The translations under genes were made by a program, and so were the position numbers. Shown here one piece after another: positions 25,272-34,310 of a stretch of DNA of 37,878 bases (within the stretch, counting starts at the first letter, position 1; each line of letters begins with the position of its first letter). The stretch spans positions 2,050,456 to 2,088,333 of the forward strand of contig CP070831.1 of assembly GCA_020344955.1 (NCBI GenBank), read 5' to 3'. Origin of the DNA: Promethearchaeota archaeon (GTDB taxonomy: Archaea > Asgardarchaeota > Lokiarchaeia > Sigyniarchaeales > SOKP01). The notes beneath the pieces were generated by a model. The model made no database searches and had not been told where the DNA came from. It saw nothing but the letters and a program-made list of their open reading frames with translations.

Positions 25272-26017
25272 GCAAAACTTTTATATGGGGGCATAGAGGA
25301 GCAGGATTTACTGGTGTACAAAATACTCTCTCTTCATTTCAGAAAGCAGTTGATATGGGTGTTGATGGGATTAAAACTGAAGCAAATTTGTCAAAAGATG
25401 GTGAAATTGTTCTCTGTTTTTTTAAGAGTTTTAAAAAAAATGGAGAAGATGTGTTATTAAATAATTTGGAAATTGAAGAAATTAAAGAATACAAACTAGA
25501 AAATAACGAATCAATCCCGACTCTCCGTGAAGTTTTTAATTCACTTAAAGATTACAATATCAAGTATAATTTTGATATCAACAACCCTGAAGTAGGTATA
25601 AAAATAATTGAACTTGCAAAAGAATTTGATAAAATTCATGATATTGAGATAGCAAAATCTTCAATAAACCCTGTTTCAATCCCTGATTTTTTCTCAAAAA
25701 TTAGAAAGTTTGATAAAAAAGTAACATTAGTAAATTCAATTTTCTTAAAACATTCACCCATTAAGGAACAACATCTAGAATTAGAATCTATGAGGAGATT
25801 AAATGTCCAAGTAATAAATGTTAATTTCAATTATGCAAATTATGAATTATTTAGAAAAGTCAAAGATAGTGGATTTAAATTTTATATCTGGGGACTTCTT
25901 TTTAAAAGATCAATGAATAAATTTCTAAACATGAAATATAATGAAGAATACGTTGATGCAATGATGTCAAATTTGCCTGATAGATTAGTAAGATTACGAG
26001 ATCAAATCCAAAATTAA
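25268..26017 (+). CDS. glycerophosphodiester phosphodiesterase-like protein with altered active site
   Basis: 249 residues of the GDPD TIM-barrel family: it starts WGHRGAGFTGVQNTLSSFQKAVDMGVD and continues with KDG at 43-45 and the PTLREVF strand. In active enzymes the first strand pair carries HR, then E-x-D and a later HD. Here HR (H9, R10) and E38 remain, but the partner Asp is Asn40 and the second His motif is CFFKSF. Metal binding or catalysis may be lost or changed, so the protein may be a binding or regulatory relative. It overlaps the SCP2 gene by four bases. Confidence 0.78.
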   Translation: MSKTFIWGHRGAGFTGVQNTLSSFQKAVDMGVDGIKTEANLSKDGEIVLCFFKSFKKNGEDVLLNNLEIEEIKEYKLENNESIPTLREVFNSLKDYNIKYNFDINNPEVGIKIIELAKEFDKIHDIEIAKSSINPVSIPDFFSKIRKFDKKVTLVNSIFLKHSPIKEQHLELESMRRLNVQVINVNFNYANYELFRKVKDSGFKFYIWGLLFKRSMNKFLNMKYNEEYVDAMMSNLPDRLVRLRDQIQN

Positions 26018-26125
26018 GATAATATTTTAAATGATTCAAAATTTCTCTATGACTACAAAAAAAGCTCACTAAAATTCCCAATAGGCTTCATTAATTATTA
26101 AAAATGCTTCTATTTCAATATTAAA

Positions 26126-26175
26126 TAGTATATTTCTTATATAGTATATTTCTTATACTATATTATAAATTTATT
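26126..26175 (+). promoter_or_regulatory. two-copy 16-bp tandem repeat and TATA region of the DUF4184 gene
   Basis: TAGTATATTTCTTATA occurs twice in direct succession (26126-26141 and 26142-26157). CTATATTATAAATTT follows, a good TATA-like region about 20-25 bases before the ATG at 26185. With no ribosome site in front of the ATG, the transcript is probably leaderless. The duplicated 16-mer may be an operator or a simple slippage product. Confidence 0.45.
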
Positions 26176-26184
26176 AAAATTACA

Positions 26185-26844
26185 ATGCCCTCATCAATTT
26201 TTTCTCATCAAGCTCCTGGATTAGCTTTGAAAGTTAAATTTCCTAAGAAATTTGATGGAACAGCTTTATGCCTGGGGGCTCTTATCCCTGATTTTAATTT
26301 TATATTAGATTTCTTTTTGGATATCAATTTTTATGTGTTTACTCATAGTATAATAGGTCAGTTCTTATGGACGATTCCAATCACAATTATCGCTACTGTT
26401 ATTTTTACTCAATATATTGGACCTTTATTTGCAAAAATAACTTCCAAAAAAAGTAGATTTTATGCGCCTCTAAGATATTTTGGTGTTGACCAATGGAATC
26501 ATCTAAAAAATAAGAAATATTCAAGTAAAAATTGGTTTATAATTTGTTATTCTGCGTTAATTGGTGGAATAACACATATATTATTAGATTTCCCTGCACA
26601 TAAATATATTGTAATTTTGTACCCATGGTTTGTAGGACTTAATTTCGGATTTCTCCAATATTCCTTAATAAATTATGGTATAATAACAATCGGACCTTTC
26701 ACAATTGAAGCTAACCTTACTCTTTATAATCTTTTATGGTTTGCAGAAACAATTATTACCTTCATAATAACTCTCTGTTATCTAAGATATATTAAAAAAC
26801 ATGATCTAATTCGGATATGGTACGAGGAAATGTATCATAAATAA
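26185..26844 (+). CDS. DUF4184-like polytopic membrane protein
   Basis: 219 residues. The N-terminus MPSSIFSHQAPGLALK followed by LCLGALIPDFNF is typical of the DUF4184 membrane family, whose function is unknown. A conserved-looking His-rich element recurs (FTHSIIGQ and ITHILLDFPAH), reminiscent of metal-dependent membrane hydrolases, but this is speculative. Four to five membrane segments are visible, at about 40-60, 65-85, 120-140, 145-170 and 182-202. It appears to be a single gene with its own TATA region. Confidence 0.72.
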   Translation: MPSSIFSHQAPGLALKVKFPKKFDGTALCLGALIPDFNFILDFFLDINFYVFTHSIIGQFLWTIPITIIATVIFTQYIGPLFAKITSKKSRFYAPLRYFGVDQWNHLKNKKYSSKNWFIICYSALIGGITHILLDFPAHKYIVILYPWFVGLNFGFLQYSLINYGIITIGPFTIEANLTLYNLLWFAETIITFIITLCYLRYIKKHDLIRIWYEEMYHK

Positions 26845-26911
26845 ACATAAATCTAAATTAAATGCTTAATTTATTTTAATTAATAAAGAATGTATTTGAA
26901 AATATTATTCA

Positions 26912-28336
26912 ATGTTTGTTGAGTATTTTTATTATCTAAAAGAAAGATTACCCATAAGTATCACAGAATATATGACTTTAATGGAAGCTCTAAATCAGGG
27001 GCTTATCCATAATATGGTTGAGTTTTACTACACCTCCCGCTCAATTTTGTGCAAAAACGAGCATCATTTTGACATTTATGATATCGCTTTCGCAAATTTT
27101 TTCAAGGAGGCAATGATTAAATTTCCTGAAGATATAAAACAAGAAATCTGGGATTGGCTTAATAGAGATATAACTCTTCCAGAACTCATTGAAGGCTTAA
27201 AACTGATTTTGCGAGAATATCAGCAATACATTAACATCGAGAATCTTGAACAATTTTTAGAGGAGCTGCTGGAAAAATATGGAACTGAATTTGGTGATAG
27301 ATTATTAATTAACGCTCCAAATGAAATAAAAGATGAAATCTGGAAGTGGTTGGAAAAAAATTTAGATCTATCTGAGATGCAGGGGAGTTTTCAGGAGATG
27401 ATCAGTCAATTTTTTGATTTGGAAGAAATGCAAAAAAGATTCGAAGAATTGATGCAGATGCAAGATGAAGAACATCATGGAGGAGACCACTGGATTGGTA
27501 CTCAAGGGGCATCTCCTTTTGGGCATGGAGGTCAAAATCCAATGGGCATGAGAATAGGCGGATCTTCAGGCGCTCGAATGGCTGTACAGATAGCGCAGAA
27601 AAGAATATTCAAAGATTACAGAAAAGATATAGTTTTAGACACTAGACAAATTAAGGTAGCTTTAAAACGCCTTAAAAAACTAGAAGAAATCGGAAAAAAG
27701 GATGAATTAGACTTGGACAAAACAATAGAGAAGACTGCGAAGAACTATGGAGATATTGAAATTGTATTTGATAAAAAAAGAAAAAATAACGTTAGAATGA
27801 TTCTGTTAATGGATGTTGGAGGGAGTATGACCCCTTATGCTCATTTAGTTAATCTTCTTTTCTCTGCAGCTAATAATATGTCTCATTGGCGTGAATTTAA
27901 ATACTATTATTTCCACAACTGTATCTATGAATCACTTTATTTCAACGCTCGAAGGAATCCTGATGAAGCAATTGAATTCAACGATTTTTTAAGAAAGTAT
28001 GATAATAAACATAAAGTAGTTATTGTAGGAGATGCTGCTATGGCGAGTTGGGAGCTTACAGAGAAATATGGCTCAATCTATTATTATCATAGAAATGAAT
28101 TGCCTGGTATCTATTATGTTAAAGAAATTGCTAATCATTTTAAGAATAATGTAGTCTGGTTAAATCCTGAACTTATAAGACCAGAATGGGCGCCTTGGAC
28201 ACGAAAGATAATTTCAAGTATTATCCCAATGTTTGATTTGACTGTTGAAGGGATCGAGGAAGCTATGGATTACCTTCGAAAAGGTGGTAAAAATATGTAT
28301 ACTACGGTCCAAATGCTCAAAGGGTTAAATTACTGA
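26912..28336 (+). CDS. VWA-domain protein, CoxE-like family
   Basis: 474 residues. The first 190 are helical and rich in Glu. A Gly/His/Met-rich linker follows (about 187-220), then a helical part with FKDYRKDIVLDTRQIKVALKRL, and a VWA domain from about 295 with MIDAS-like MDVGGSM (D301, S305; the usual middle Ser is Gly) and VIVGDAAMASWEL. This layout is that of the CoxE-like VWA proteins, which normally work with a MoxR-type AAA ATPase in metal insertion or complex assembly. No MoxR gene is in the window. The start has no ribosome site and may be leaderless. Confidence 0.8.
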   Translation: MFVEYFYYLKERLPISITEYMTLMEALNQGLIHNMVEFYYTSRSILCKNEHHFDIYDIAFANFFKEAMIKFPEDIKQEIWDWLNRDITLPELIEGLKLILREYQQYINIENLEQFLEELLEKYGTEFGDRLLINAPNEIKDEIWKWLEKNLDLSEMQGSFQEMISQFFDLEEMQKRFEELMQMQDEEHHGGDHWIGTQGASPFGHGGQNPMGMRIGGSSGARMAVQIAQKRIFKDYRKDIVLDTRQIKVALKRLKKLEEIGKKDELDLDKTIEKTAKNYGDIEIVFDKKRKNNVRMILLMDVGGSMTPYAHLVNLLFSAANNMSHWREFKYYYFHNCIYESLYFNARRNPDEAIEFNDFLRKYDNKHKVVIVGDAAMASWELTEKYGSIYYYHRNELPGIYYVKEIANHFKNNVVWLNPELIRPEWAPWTRKIISSIIPMFDLTVEGIEEAMDYLRKGGKNMYTTVQMLKGLNY

Positions 28337-28361
28337 ACAAAAGTTTTCTATGTTCTAAAAT

Positions 28362-29036
28362 TTATTCTTTTAAAGCTTTTCTTTCTCTCTTTTTATCTTT
28401 CCATCTCCATCCCGTAAAATTTTTCCCTTTTTTCTCAGCATATTGTTGTAAAGCAGTTAAAATTTTTTTTTTCGTTCTTACTTTAAAATCTTTTCCTGAT
28501 TCAAATTCAAAACTCTCTTCATGTCTCACTCCCTTAAAAATCAACTTGAAATATACAAATCTAGGACCTAGTATTATGGCATCTCCTGTAGGTATTGTTG
28601 CCATTGATTCTCTTTTAGTAATTTCAATAGAATCAAATTCGGACCAATTAATTTTAAAATATGGTCTGTGTGGGACAATTATTTCAATGAATTCGTCGGT
28701 AATAATGAATTTTCTATCTATGGCAAGTCCTCGTAAATATCTTGATGCCCAAAATAAAAATCCTAATATAATTGGCCATATAATTAATAGAGCTAATATT
28801 GATAGAAGACCAAGTTCAGTAATTACGCCATATGAAACTAATATCATGAACCCAATAAAAATAAATATACAAGTTAAGCTACCATATAAAGAAAGTTTAA
28901 GATTTTCTATAATAACAAAATCTCCAGCTTTGTATTGTTTAAATTCGAAGCCACATTCCTTACAAAAGTTATCATCAGGTAAATTTATTTTACCACATTG
29001 AGGACATTTTTTTTGTGTATTAGCTGTTATACTCAT
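28362..29036 (-). CDS. zinc-ribbon membrane protein with PH-like tail
   Basis: 224 residues. A zinc ribbon (C11, C14, C25, C28; CPQC and CKEC) is followed by two membrane helices (about 53-74 and 77-102). A soluble C-terminal part follows, with alternating strands such as EFIEIIVPHRPYFKINWSEFD, resembling bacterial PH domains, and a lysine-rich end. Such zinc-ribbon/bPH proteins are common in archaea and their function is not known. It is the last gene in the minus-strand direction after the fwd genes, with a 114-base gap, so cotranscription is uncertain. Confidence 0.7.
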   Translation of the reverse strand: MSITANTQKKCPQCGKINLPDDNFCKECGFEFKQYKAGDFVIIENLKLSLYGSLTCIFIFIGFMILVSYGVITELGLLSILALLIIWPIILGFLFWASRYLRGLAIDRKFIITDEFIEIIVPHRPYFKINWSEFDSIEITKRESMATIPTGDAIILGPRFVYFKLIFKGVRHEESFEFESGKDFKVRTKKKILTALQQYAEKKGKNFTGWRWKDKKRERKALKE

Positions 29037-29150
29037 TGTTTTTAAATTGGATTATAATTCCTAAATAAATAATAAATTAGATTTAAGAAATAATAAGTAA
29101 GATTATTTAATAATTATTTGATATTTCTGTCTAATTAAGATAATATTGAA

Positions 29151-30827
29151 TTACTCAATATTTCTAAGAAATTTCTCAGGAATTGTTATTTTTAACGATT
29201 CATAGAACATAGATGAATATTTTTGATAAAATTCTTTCTTTTTCGCTATTAAAAACTCTGCTCCATCAAGTTTAGGTTTACCTTTAGACCAAAAAATTAA
29301 ACCATGGGGATCTAAGTCAATAAATTCTTCTTTTTTGATTATATTTCCTGCTTTAATTACATATTCCATATTTGACAGGGCTTTCTTTAGTTTTTGATGG
29401 TCTTTTGAAATATTAATTTCACTAACATCAATATCTAAAATATTAATATCACCATCTGCTCCTTTATCAAGATTTCCTTTAATATTTCCTAATCCTAGAG
29501 ATTTTGCGGGACTTATTCTTGTTATAGAAATAAAATCAGAGAAATTTAAAACCTTTTCATTATCATGAATAATGTTTTTTTGTAAGAACTCTTTGTTCAT
29601 TCCACTCATGAAATTTTCTCGAGCTTCAGTACTTAATAACCATGTTGCAATTTCAGGAACATCTGTAATATTAGCATAATTAGGGAAGTTTAGGGAAAAA
29701 CTAACCTGCATTTTATTTTTAACATTTAAAGCTAAATCAAGAGCATTAGCCCATAATACACAATCATGAAAATTATTTTTACTAAAATTTCTCATAGATA
29801 CGAATGAATCACCTTCGAATTCTATGGCAGATGTAATCAATTTTTTAGGATTATCTGTTATATTCTCAGTTAACATGGAGTTAATGAGACGCCTATCTGA
29901 GGTAATTAAAGGATTTACCTGATTGAAACCTATAAATGCTGTATCAATATCAAAATTTTGATTTTCATTTAAAAATTCAATGAGTCTCTTATTATCGCCA
30001 TTTTGACTATATGAATTAGCATGTGCAATGTGAAAAATTTGATCCCGCTTAAAATTTGAATTTAATCTTTGGTAAGGTTCTAAATTTAAAGACTTTATTT
30101 TTTCTAATACTGTAAAAAGATTAACATAACCTATATCACTCTCATATCCCTCAATATGAGCATGAACTGAGTGTGGCAATCCCAGTCTTTCAACACTCTT
30201 TACTAGATTTTCATAGACATCTAAAGCTGAAAAATTGTAGAGTCTTCCTGTTTTTGAGACATCTTCTTTTAATTCTCTTAAATTCCAAGTTTCATTTTCA
30301 AAAGGATTATATACTTTGAAGCCAAAACCATATGTCTTTGATAGGAGATCTGACAGAAATACTGCCATTTCATCGATTTTTCCTCTCTGAAACTCTAATT
30401 CCAAAGGCCAGAGATTACTAACATTTAATAACATTGCTTTATCGAGAACAGGCAATTGTTTAAAATTGAATATTGTATGTTTTGCTAAAGAGGGGAATAC
30501 ATTTGCTTCTAGAATGAAAGTGTATCCATTAGATATGTAATTTCTCGCAATTTTTCTTAAAGTTAATCTATTCCAAATTTCTTCAAAATTACTCTTATTT
30601 GCTCCTAATAACCGAACCCAATTAACTTGTTGAGATGCTATATGAGTATGTATATCTATAGCTGAGGGTATTACAGTTTTTCCTTTTGCAATTACTTCTC
30701 TAACATCTTTTTGATTACTGAATTTTTCTACAATTTTACCAGATTCTATTAGAATATCCTTTATTTCTCCATTGATATTATTTATAGGATCAAACACTAA
30801 TCCATTTTTTATAATCAGTTTCTCCAT
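29151..30827 (-). CDS. fwdA: formylmethanofuran dehydrogenase subunit A-like amidohydrolase (FwdA)
   Basis: 558 residues, the usual FwdA length. FwdA condenses formate made by FwdB with methanofuran at a dinuclear metal site. Visible features: the IDIHTHIA motif (H60, H62), KVYNPFENETW with the expected carboxylated lysine at K171, and the later His regions VHAHIEGYES and FHIAHANSYS. Where FwdA normally reads TTDHPNG this protein has FSLNFPNYA, so the catalytic Asp is Asn380 and the next His is Phe381; a changed or lost activity is possible. It follows FwdD by 19 bases. N-terminal KNGLVFDP and GEIKDILIESGKI are normal for the family. Confidence 0.85.
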   Translation of the reverse strand: MEKLIIKNGLVFDPINNINGEIKDILIESGKIVEKFSNQKDVREVIAKGKTVIPSAIDIHTHIASQQVNWVRLLGANKSNFEEIWNRLTLRKIARNYISNGYTFILEANVFPSLAKHTIFNFKQLPVLDKAMLLNVSNLWPLELEFQRGKIDEMAVFLSDLLSKTYGFGFKVYNPFENETWNLRELKEDVSKTGRLYNFSALDVYENLVKSVERLGLPHSVHAHIEGYESDIGYVNLFTVLEKIKSLNLEPYQRLNSNFKRDQIFHIAHANSYSQNGDNKRLIEFLNENQNFDIDTAFIGFNQVNPLITSDRRLINSMLTENITDNPKKLITSAIEFEGDSFVSMRNFSKNNFHDCVLWANALDLALNVKNKMQVSFSLNFPNYANITDVPEIATWLLSTEARENFMSGMNKEFLQKNIIHDNEKVLNFSDFISITRISPAKSLGLGNIKGNLDKGADGDINILDIDVSEINISKDHQKLKKALSNMEYVIKAGNIIKKEEFIDLDPHGLIFWSKGKPKLDGAEFLIAKKKEFYQKYSSMFYESLKITIPEKFLRNIE

Positions 30828-30846
30828 TCTAAAATTCCATAAATTT

Positions 30847-31218
30847 TTAGTCTTTAATTAAATTTAATAAATCATTTATATCTAGTACTGATTCGCTAGT
30901 AACTTCTGTATTAACTTCTATATTCTTATAAATGGGCTCATTTTTTTCAATTCCAGTGATTTGATTCGCCCAAATTGACACTGGCATTATAATAGTCCCC
31001 ATTGGAACATTCTTATTATCTATCGGCTTAATAACAACACTTCCAAAATTATTGGTTATTCTAATATTTAAGTTTGAATTAACTCGTAAGTCGCCAAAAT
31101 CCTTTGGATTCATCAAACCAATACCCAATTTTTCTTTAAGTGAATTATTATCTCCAAAAGAAAACTCCCTTAATTGGTCATTATCTACTATTCTTACGGT
31201 ATTAACAATCATTTTCAT
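30847..31218 (-). CDS. fwdD: formylmethanofuran dehydrogenase subunit D (molybdopterin-dinucleotide binding)
   Basis: About 123 residues from the ATG at 31218, seven bases after AGGTG; TTG at 31221 is also possible. The fold is the C-terminal molybdopterin-guanine-dinucleotide-binding barrel (GLMNPKDFGDLRV, SVVIKP, GTIIMPVSIWANQI), which in Fwd is a separate subunit completing the FwdB active site. It starts next to the FwdB stop, whose last codons carry its ribosome site, so the two are made in a fixed ratio. A C-terminal tail of about 25 residues has no clear role. Confidence 0.85.
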   Translation of the reverse strand: MKMIVNTVRIVDNDQLREFSFGDNNSLKEKLGIGLMNPKDFGDLRVNSNLNIRITNNFGSVVIKPIDNKNVPMGTIIMPVSIWANQITGIEKNEPIYKNIEVNTEVTSESVLDINDLLNLIKD

Positions 31219-31222
31219 CAAA

Positions 31223-32527
31223 TCACACCTTTATTAATGCCTCTAATAATTTATTGAGAATTTCCTCGTCATTATAAACTCCACTAGGGGGATTCAATAT
31301 TTTTTTTAACTCAATAGGAACATGATCTATTCGATAAACTAATCCTCCACATTCAATACCAGTTATGGCTGAAGGGAGAGTTATATCAGCTGTGTAAGAT
31401 GTCGCGGAAGCTTTATTATCTATGAGAATTATGGGTCTTTTCAATAACTTTTTACTTAATTTCGAAGGGAAATGTGAAATTGGATCAGTTCCTACAATGA
31501 TAGAACAATCAAAATCTTCTTTTTCAATTTTTGAAACAATCGTTTCTGATGTTTCAACTAACTGGTTATTTGAGAATTCTAAACTGTGATTTTTACCATA
31601 TGTTGACAAGGCGACATGATCAAATCCTGCCATATTATAATGACCACCTAACATCATTATAGACATTCGTCCTTTTTGTTGTTTTACATTGATTAGTTGG
31701 ACTAATTCAAGTAACTCCTTTACGACATCTTCATTTGATTGTGGTCTTAAAAGTCCTTGACCTACAAAAATGACTCCATTCTCAGCACCAGTTAGATGGA
31801 GTAATAATCTTTTCAAATCATCTTTATCTATCCCTGCTACACCGGTATCAGGAATACTGTTTGCTTTACAACATTCTTCTTTTAAGATACGGATTAGATC
31901 AATATCTTTACCTGTTTCAATTTGTAATGCTACGTCTCTTACACCCATGACCCCAAAAGAAGCAGTTTTTACTGGATCTATAACAATTAAGGTTTTTATT
32001 TCTCTCCCCGTCATTCTAAACTTACCCCTCGAAAAAAGAACTTTATTCAAAAGGCGTGGTATAGATTCTGCAGCATTAGCACCCCATAGTATTAATAAAT
32101 CCGCTTTATTGATAATTTCTGAAATTGTAATCATGGTAATTCCTGTTTTTTTTGAGGAATTTAAAACTTTTCCCTGGCAAATCACAGAATTCGAATCAAT
32201 AAATCCATTAATTGCTTTTGCAAGCTCAATTCCCTTTAATTGAGCTTCACAATTAACTGTTGAAAATCCATATAAAAGAGGTTTTTTAGAGTTTTTAATA
32301 ATATCTATAGCTTTATCTAAGGCTTCAGTTAATGGTACTTTAACTAATTTTCCATTTTTTTTAATTTGAGGGCTAACTATTCGATTTTTAGCGGTTACTT
32401 GGTCGAATCTCTCTTTCCCTTTCAAACATGCTCCTAAAGTCTCATCAATATACAATCCATCGCTTCTAATAATAATATCATCACATAAAAGGGAACATCC
32501 TGAACAAGTGAATCTTTTACTAACCAT
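31223..32527 (-). CDS. fwdB: formylmethanofuran dehydrogenase subunit B (catalytic, Mo/W)
   Basis: 434 residues. CSGCSLLCDD (C8, C11, C15) and GACLKG (C34) bind the [4Fe-4S] cluster. VICQGKV contains C117, the expected tungsten or molybdenum ligand, which is Sec in some methanogen FwdB proteins and Cys here. LWGANAAESIPR and later segments match the molybdopterin-binding half completed by FwdD. The enzyme reduces CO2 to formate with low-potential electrons, first step of the archaeal Wood-Ljungdahl branch, or runs in reverse. It is followed by fwdD and fwdA. Its TGA stop shows UGA still serves as a terminator in this genome. Confidence 0.9.
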   Translation of the reverse strand: MVSKRFTCSGCSLLCDDIIIRSDGLYIDETLGACLKGKERFDQVTAKNRIVSPQIKKNGKLVKVPLTEALDKAIDIIKNSKKPLLYGFSTVNCEAQLKGIELAKAINGFIDSNSVICQGKVLNSSKKTGITMITISEIINKADLLILWGANAAESIPRLLNKVLFSRGKFRMTGREIKTLIVIDPVKTASFGVMGVRDVALQIETGKDIDLIRILKEECCKANSIPDTGVAGIDKDDLKRLLLHLTGAENGVIFVGQGLLRPQSNEDVVKELLELVQLINVKQQKGRMSIMMLGGHYNMAGFDHVALSTYGKNHSLEFSNNQLVETSETIVSKIEKEDFDCSIIVGTDPISHFPSKLSKKLLKRPIILIDNKASATSYTADITLPSAITGIECGGLVYRIDHVPIELKKILNPPSGVYNDEEILNKLLEALIKV

Positions 32528-32572
32528 TTATAATTACACTTTTTGAAATAAACTTCATTATAAAATCAAAAG

Positions 32573-33040
32573 TTATACATAATCAATTTTAACAGCATCA
32601 CGAGGACAATATGTCTCACAAACACGACATTCTCTTTCTCTTCCTTCTGCTTCTATTCTTCGGCAATGTTCAATTGCTAATAATTCACATTTTCCTCCTT
32701 TAACTTGGAATAATTGATGTTTTTCGGGAGGATAATCTGGAGCTTTACCACTTAAGGTTGGAGGACAATATCTCGCATTTACGGGGCACACAGTGACACA
32801 AATTCCACATCCATCGCATAAATCATTTTCAATATCAATTCTAAGTTCTTTCTCTTTACCTTCCTCAGCCCCAATTAATTCTTTTAATTTATCGTAATCC
32901 TTCTTATATTTGGACTCTAAAAGTGGAGTACAATCATCAACTTTAACTTTACCTTGAAGTAGATCTAATGCGAAAGCCATACAAGTAGGTTTTCCACATT
33001 TCTTACAATTGGTTTTAGGTAAAAACTTGTAAAGTTCCAT
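32573..33040 (-). CDS. Fe-S protein: corrinoid/RnfB-type FeS domain plus ferredoxin clusters
   Basis: 155 residues. The N-terminus has the four-Cys FeS domain pattern found in CdhE and RnfB (C12, C15, C20, C37; NCKKCGKPTC...). A ferredoxin motif CDGCGICVTVCP follows (C75, C78, C81, C85), then single cysteines (C92, C118, C126) and a final CRVCETYCP (C138, C141, C145). It is the first gene of the minus-strand fwd set, 46 bases before fwdB, and presumably feeds electrons to FwdB in place of FwdG or FwdF. The combination is not the classic FwdG, which is shorter and lacks the FeS domain. Confidence 0.8.
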   Translation of the reverse strand: MELYKFLPKTNCKKCGKPTCMAFALDLLQGKVKVDDCTPLLESKYKKDYDKLKELIGAEEGKEKELRIDIENDLCDGCGICVTVCPVNARYCPPTLSGKAPDYPPEKHQLFQVKGGKCELLAIEHCRRIEAEGRERECRVCETYCPRDAVKIDYV

Positions 33041-33298
33041 AAAGTTACTTACTGGAATTCATAAGCACCTGAAATTGTTATTTTTCTACACTTTCCAGTA
33101 AACAATAATATTCTGGAATTTATTAATTTCTTTAGTTTATTTATTATAAATTAAATATAATAGGAATTAGAATTATAATTAAACTTTAATAAAATACCAT
33201 AAATTATTAACGAAAGAATTAAAGCAACTTATTTCTTTATCAAATTAAATATAATTAAATTATATACATCATCATAATAAGTAAAGTGAATAAATTAT

Positions 33299-34150
33299 AT
33301 GCCAGAAGAAGAAATTCCAGATATTAATTTAAGAGAAATGATGATAGACGAGCGTACTAAAAACATTAATAGAAATATGGACAAAATTAAGCATAAAATA
33401 GTGATAATATCGGGGAAAGGTGGTGTAGGGAAAACCACAGTTGCTATTAACCTCGCCATGAGTTTAGCTAGTGTAGGATTGAGAGTTGGAATTCTCGACG
33501 TAGATATAACTGGACCAAACGTCATAAAAATGCTAGGGATTAGTTCAGAACGAAAACCTAGAGTAGATGTTGATGAAAAAAAATTTTATCCTATTGATGG
33601 ACCTTTACAACTTAAAGTTATGAGTATGGCATTTTTGACTCTAACTCCTGATGAGCCAGTAATTTGGAGAGGGCCTATGAAAATGAGCGCTGTAAGACAG
33701 TTCTTAGGGGATGCTGAATGGGGTGATCTTGATTATTTAATATGTGATTTACCTCCCGGAACATCTGATGAAACTTTAGATATATTACAATTAATACCAG
33801 ATGAAAACGTGATAGTTGTTACTACTCCTCAGGAAGTAGCACTTATGGATGCTAGGAAAACTATAAAAATGGCTATGGTTATGGAAAGAAAAATCCTTGG
33901 TATAATTGAGAACATGTCTGGGTTTAACTGTCCACATTGTGGAGAATCTATCGATTTGTACCCTCCTGGTGGCGCAGAAAAAGCTAGTAAAGATTTCAAT
34001 GTACAACTATTAGGGAAAATTCCTTTTGAAACTGAAGTTAGTCAACAAGGTGATCAAGGGCTACCATTCATTTTAAAGTATCCCGACAGTAAATCCGCTA
34101 AAGCATTTAAGGAAACAGTTAAAGTAATAAGAGAACTTTTAGAAAAATAG
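33299..34150 (+). CDS. Mrp/ApbC-type P-loop ATPase for Fe-S cluster transfer
   Basis: 283 residues of the Mrp/NBP35 family. The deviant Walker A is SGKGGVGKTT (G39-T46), followed by DVDITGPN, LICDLPPGTSD and the paired cysteines NCPHCGES that bridge a cluster in the dimer. These proteins hold and deliver [4Fe-4S] clusters using ATP. The gene is divergent from the Fwd Fe-S subunit, fitting the many Fe-S proteins of the window. It has the MIP18-free short form. No N-terminal ferredoxin as in eukaryotic Nbp35 is present. Confidence 0.92.
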   Translation: MPEEEIPDINLREMMIDERTKNINRNMDKIKHKIVIISGKGGVGKTTVAINLAMSLASVGLRVGILDVDITGPNVIKMLGISSERKPRVDVDEKKFYPIDGPLQLKVMSMAFLTLTPDEPVIWRGPMKMSAVRQFLGDAEWGDLDYLICDLPPGTSDETLDILQLIPDENVIVVTTPQEVALMDARKTIKMAMVMERKILGIIENMSGFNCPHCGESIDLYPPGGAEKASKDFNVQLLGKIPFETEVSQQGDQGLPFILKYPDSKSAKAFKETVKVIRELLEK

Positions 34151-34310
34151 ACCATCTAATTTTTTTTTAAACATAAATCTTCGTTTATAATCAGTATTAA
34201 AGACCTATTTTCTAGATAATACACTAATTTTAAAATTTATTTTAAAAGGTTTTATTAACCCAAATAAACTTTAGTTACAAAGATTATTAATAATAATAAC
34301 AGGGATTATT

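Noticed and set aside
28546-29001. 151-codon frame on the plus strand
   Set aside because: It is antisense to the zinc-ribbon membrane protein, which has clear Cys motifs and membrane helices.
31770-32243. 157-codon frame on the plus strand
   Set aside because: It is antisense to fwdB, which is well recognised.
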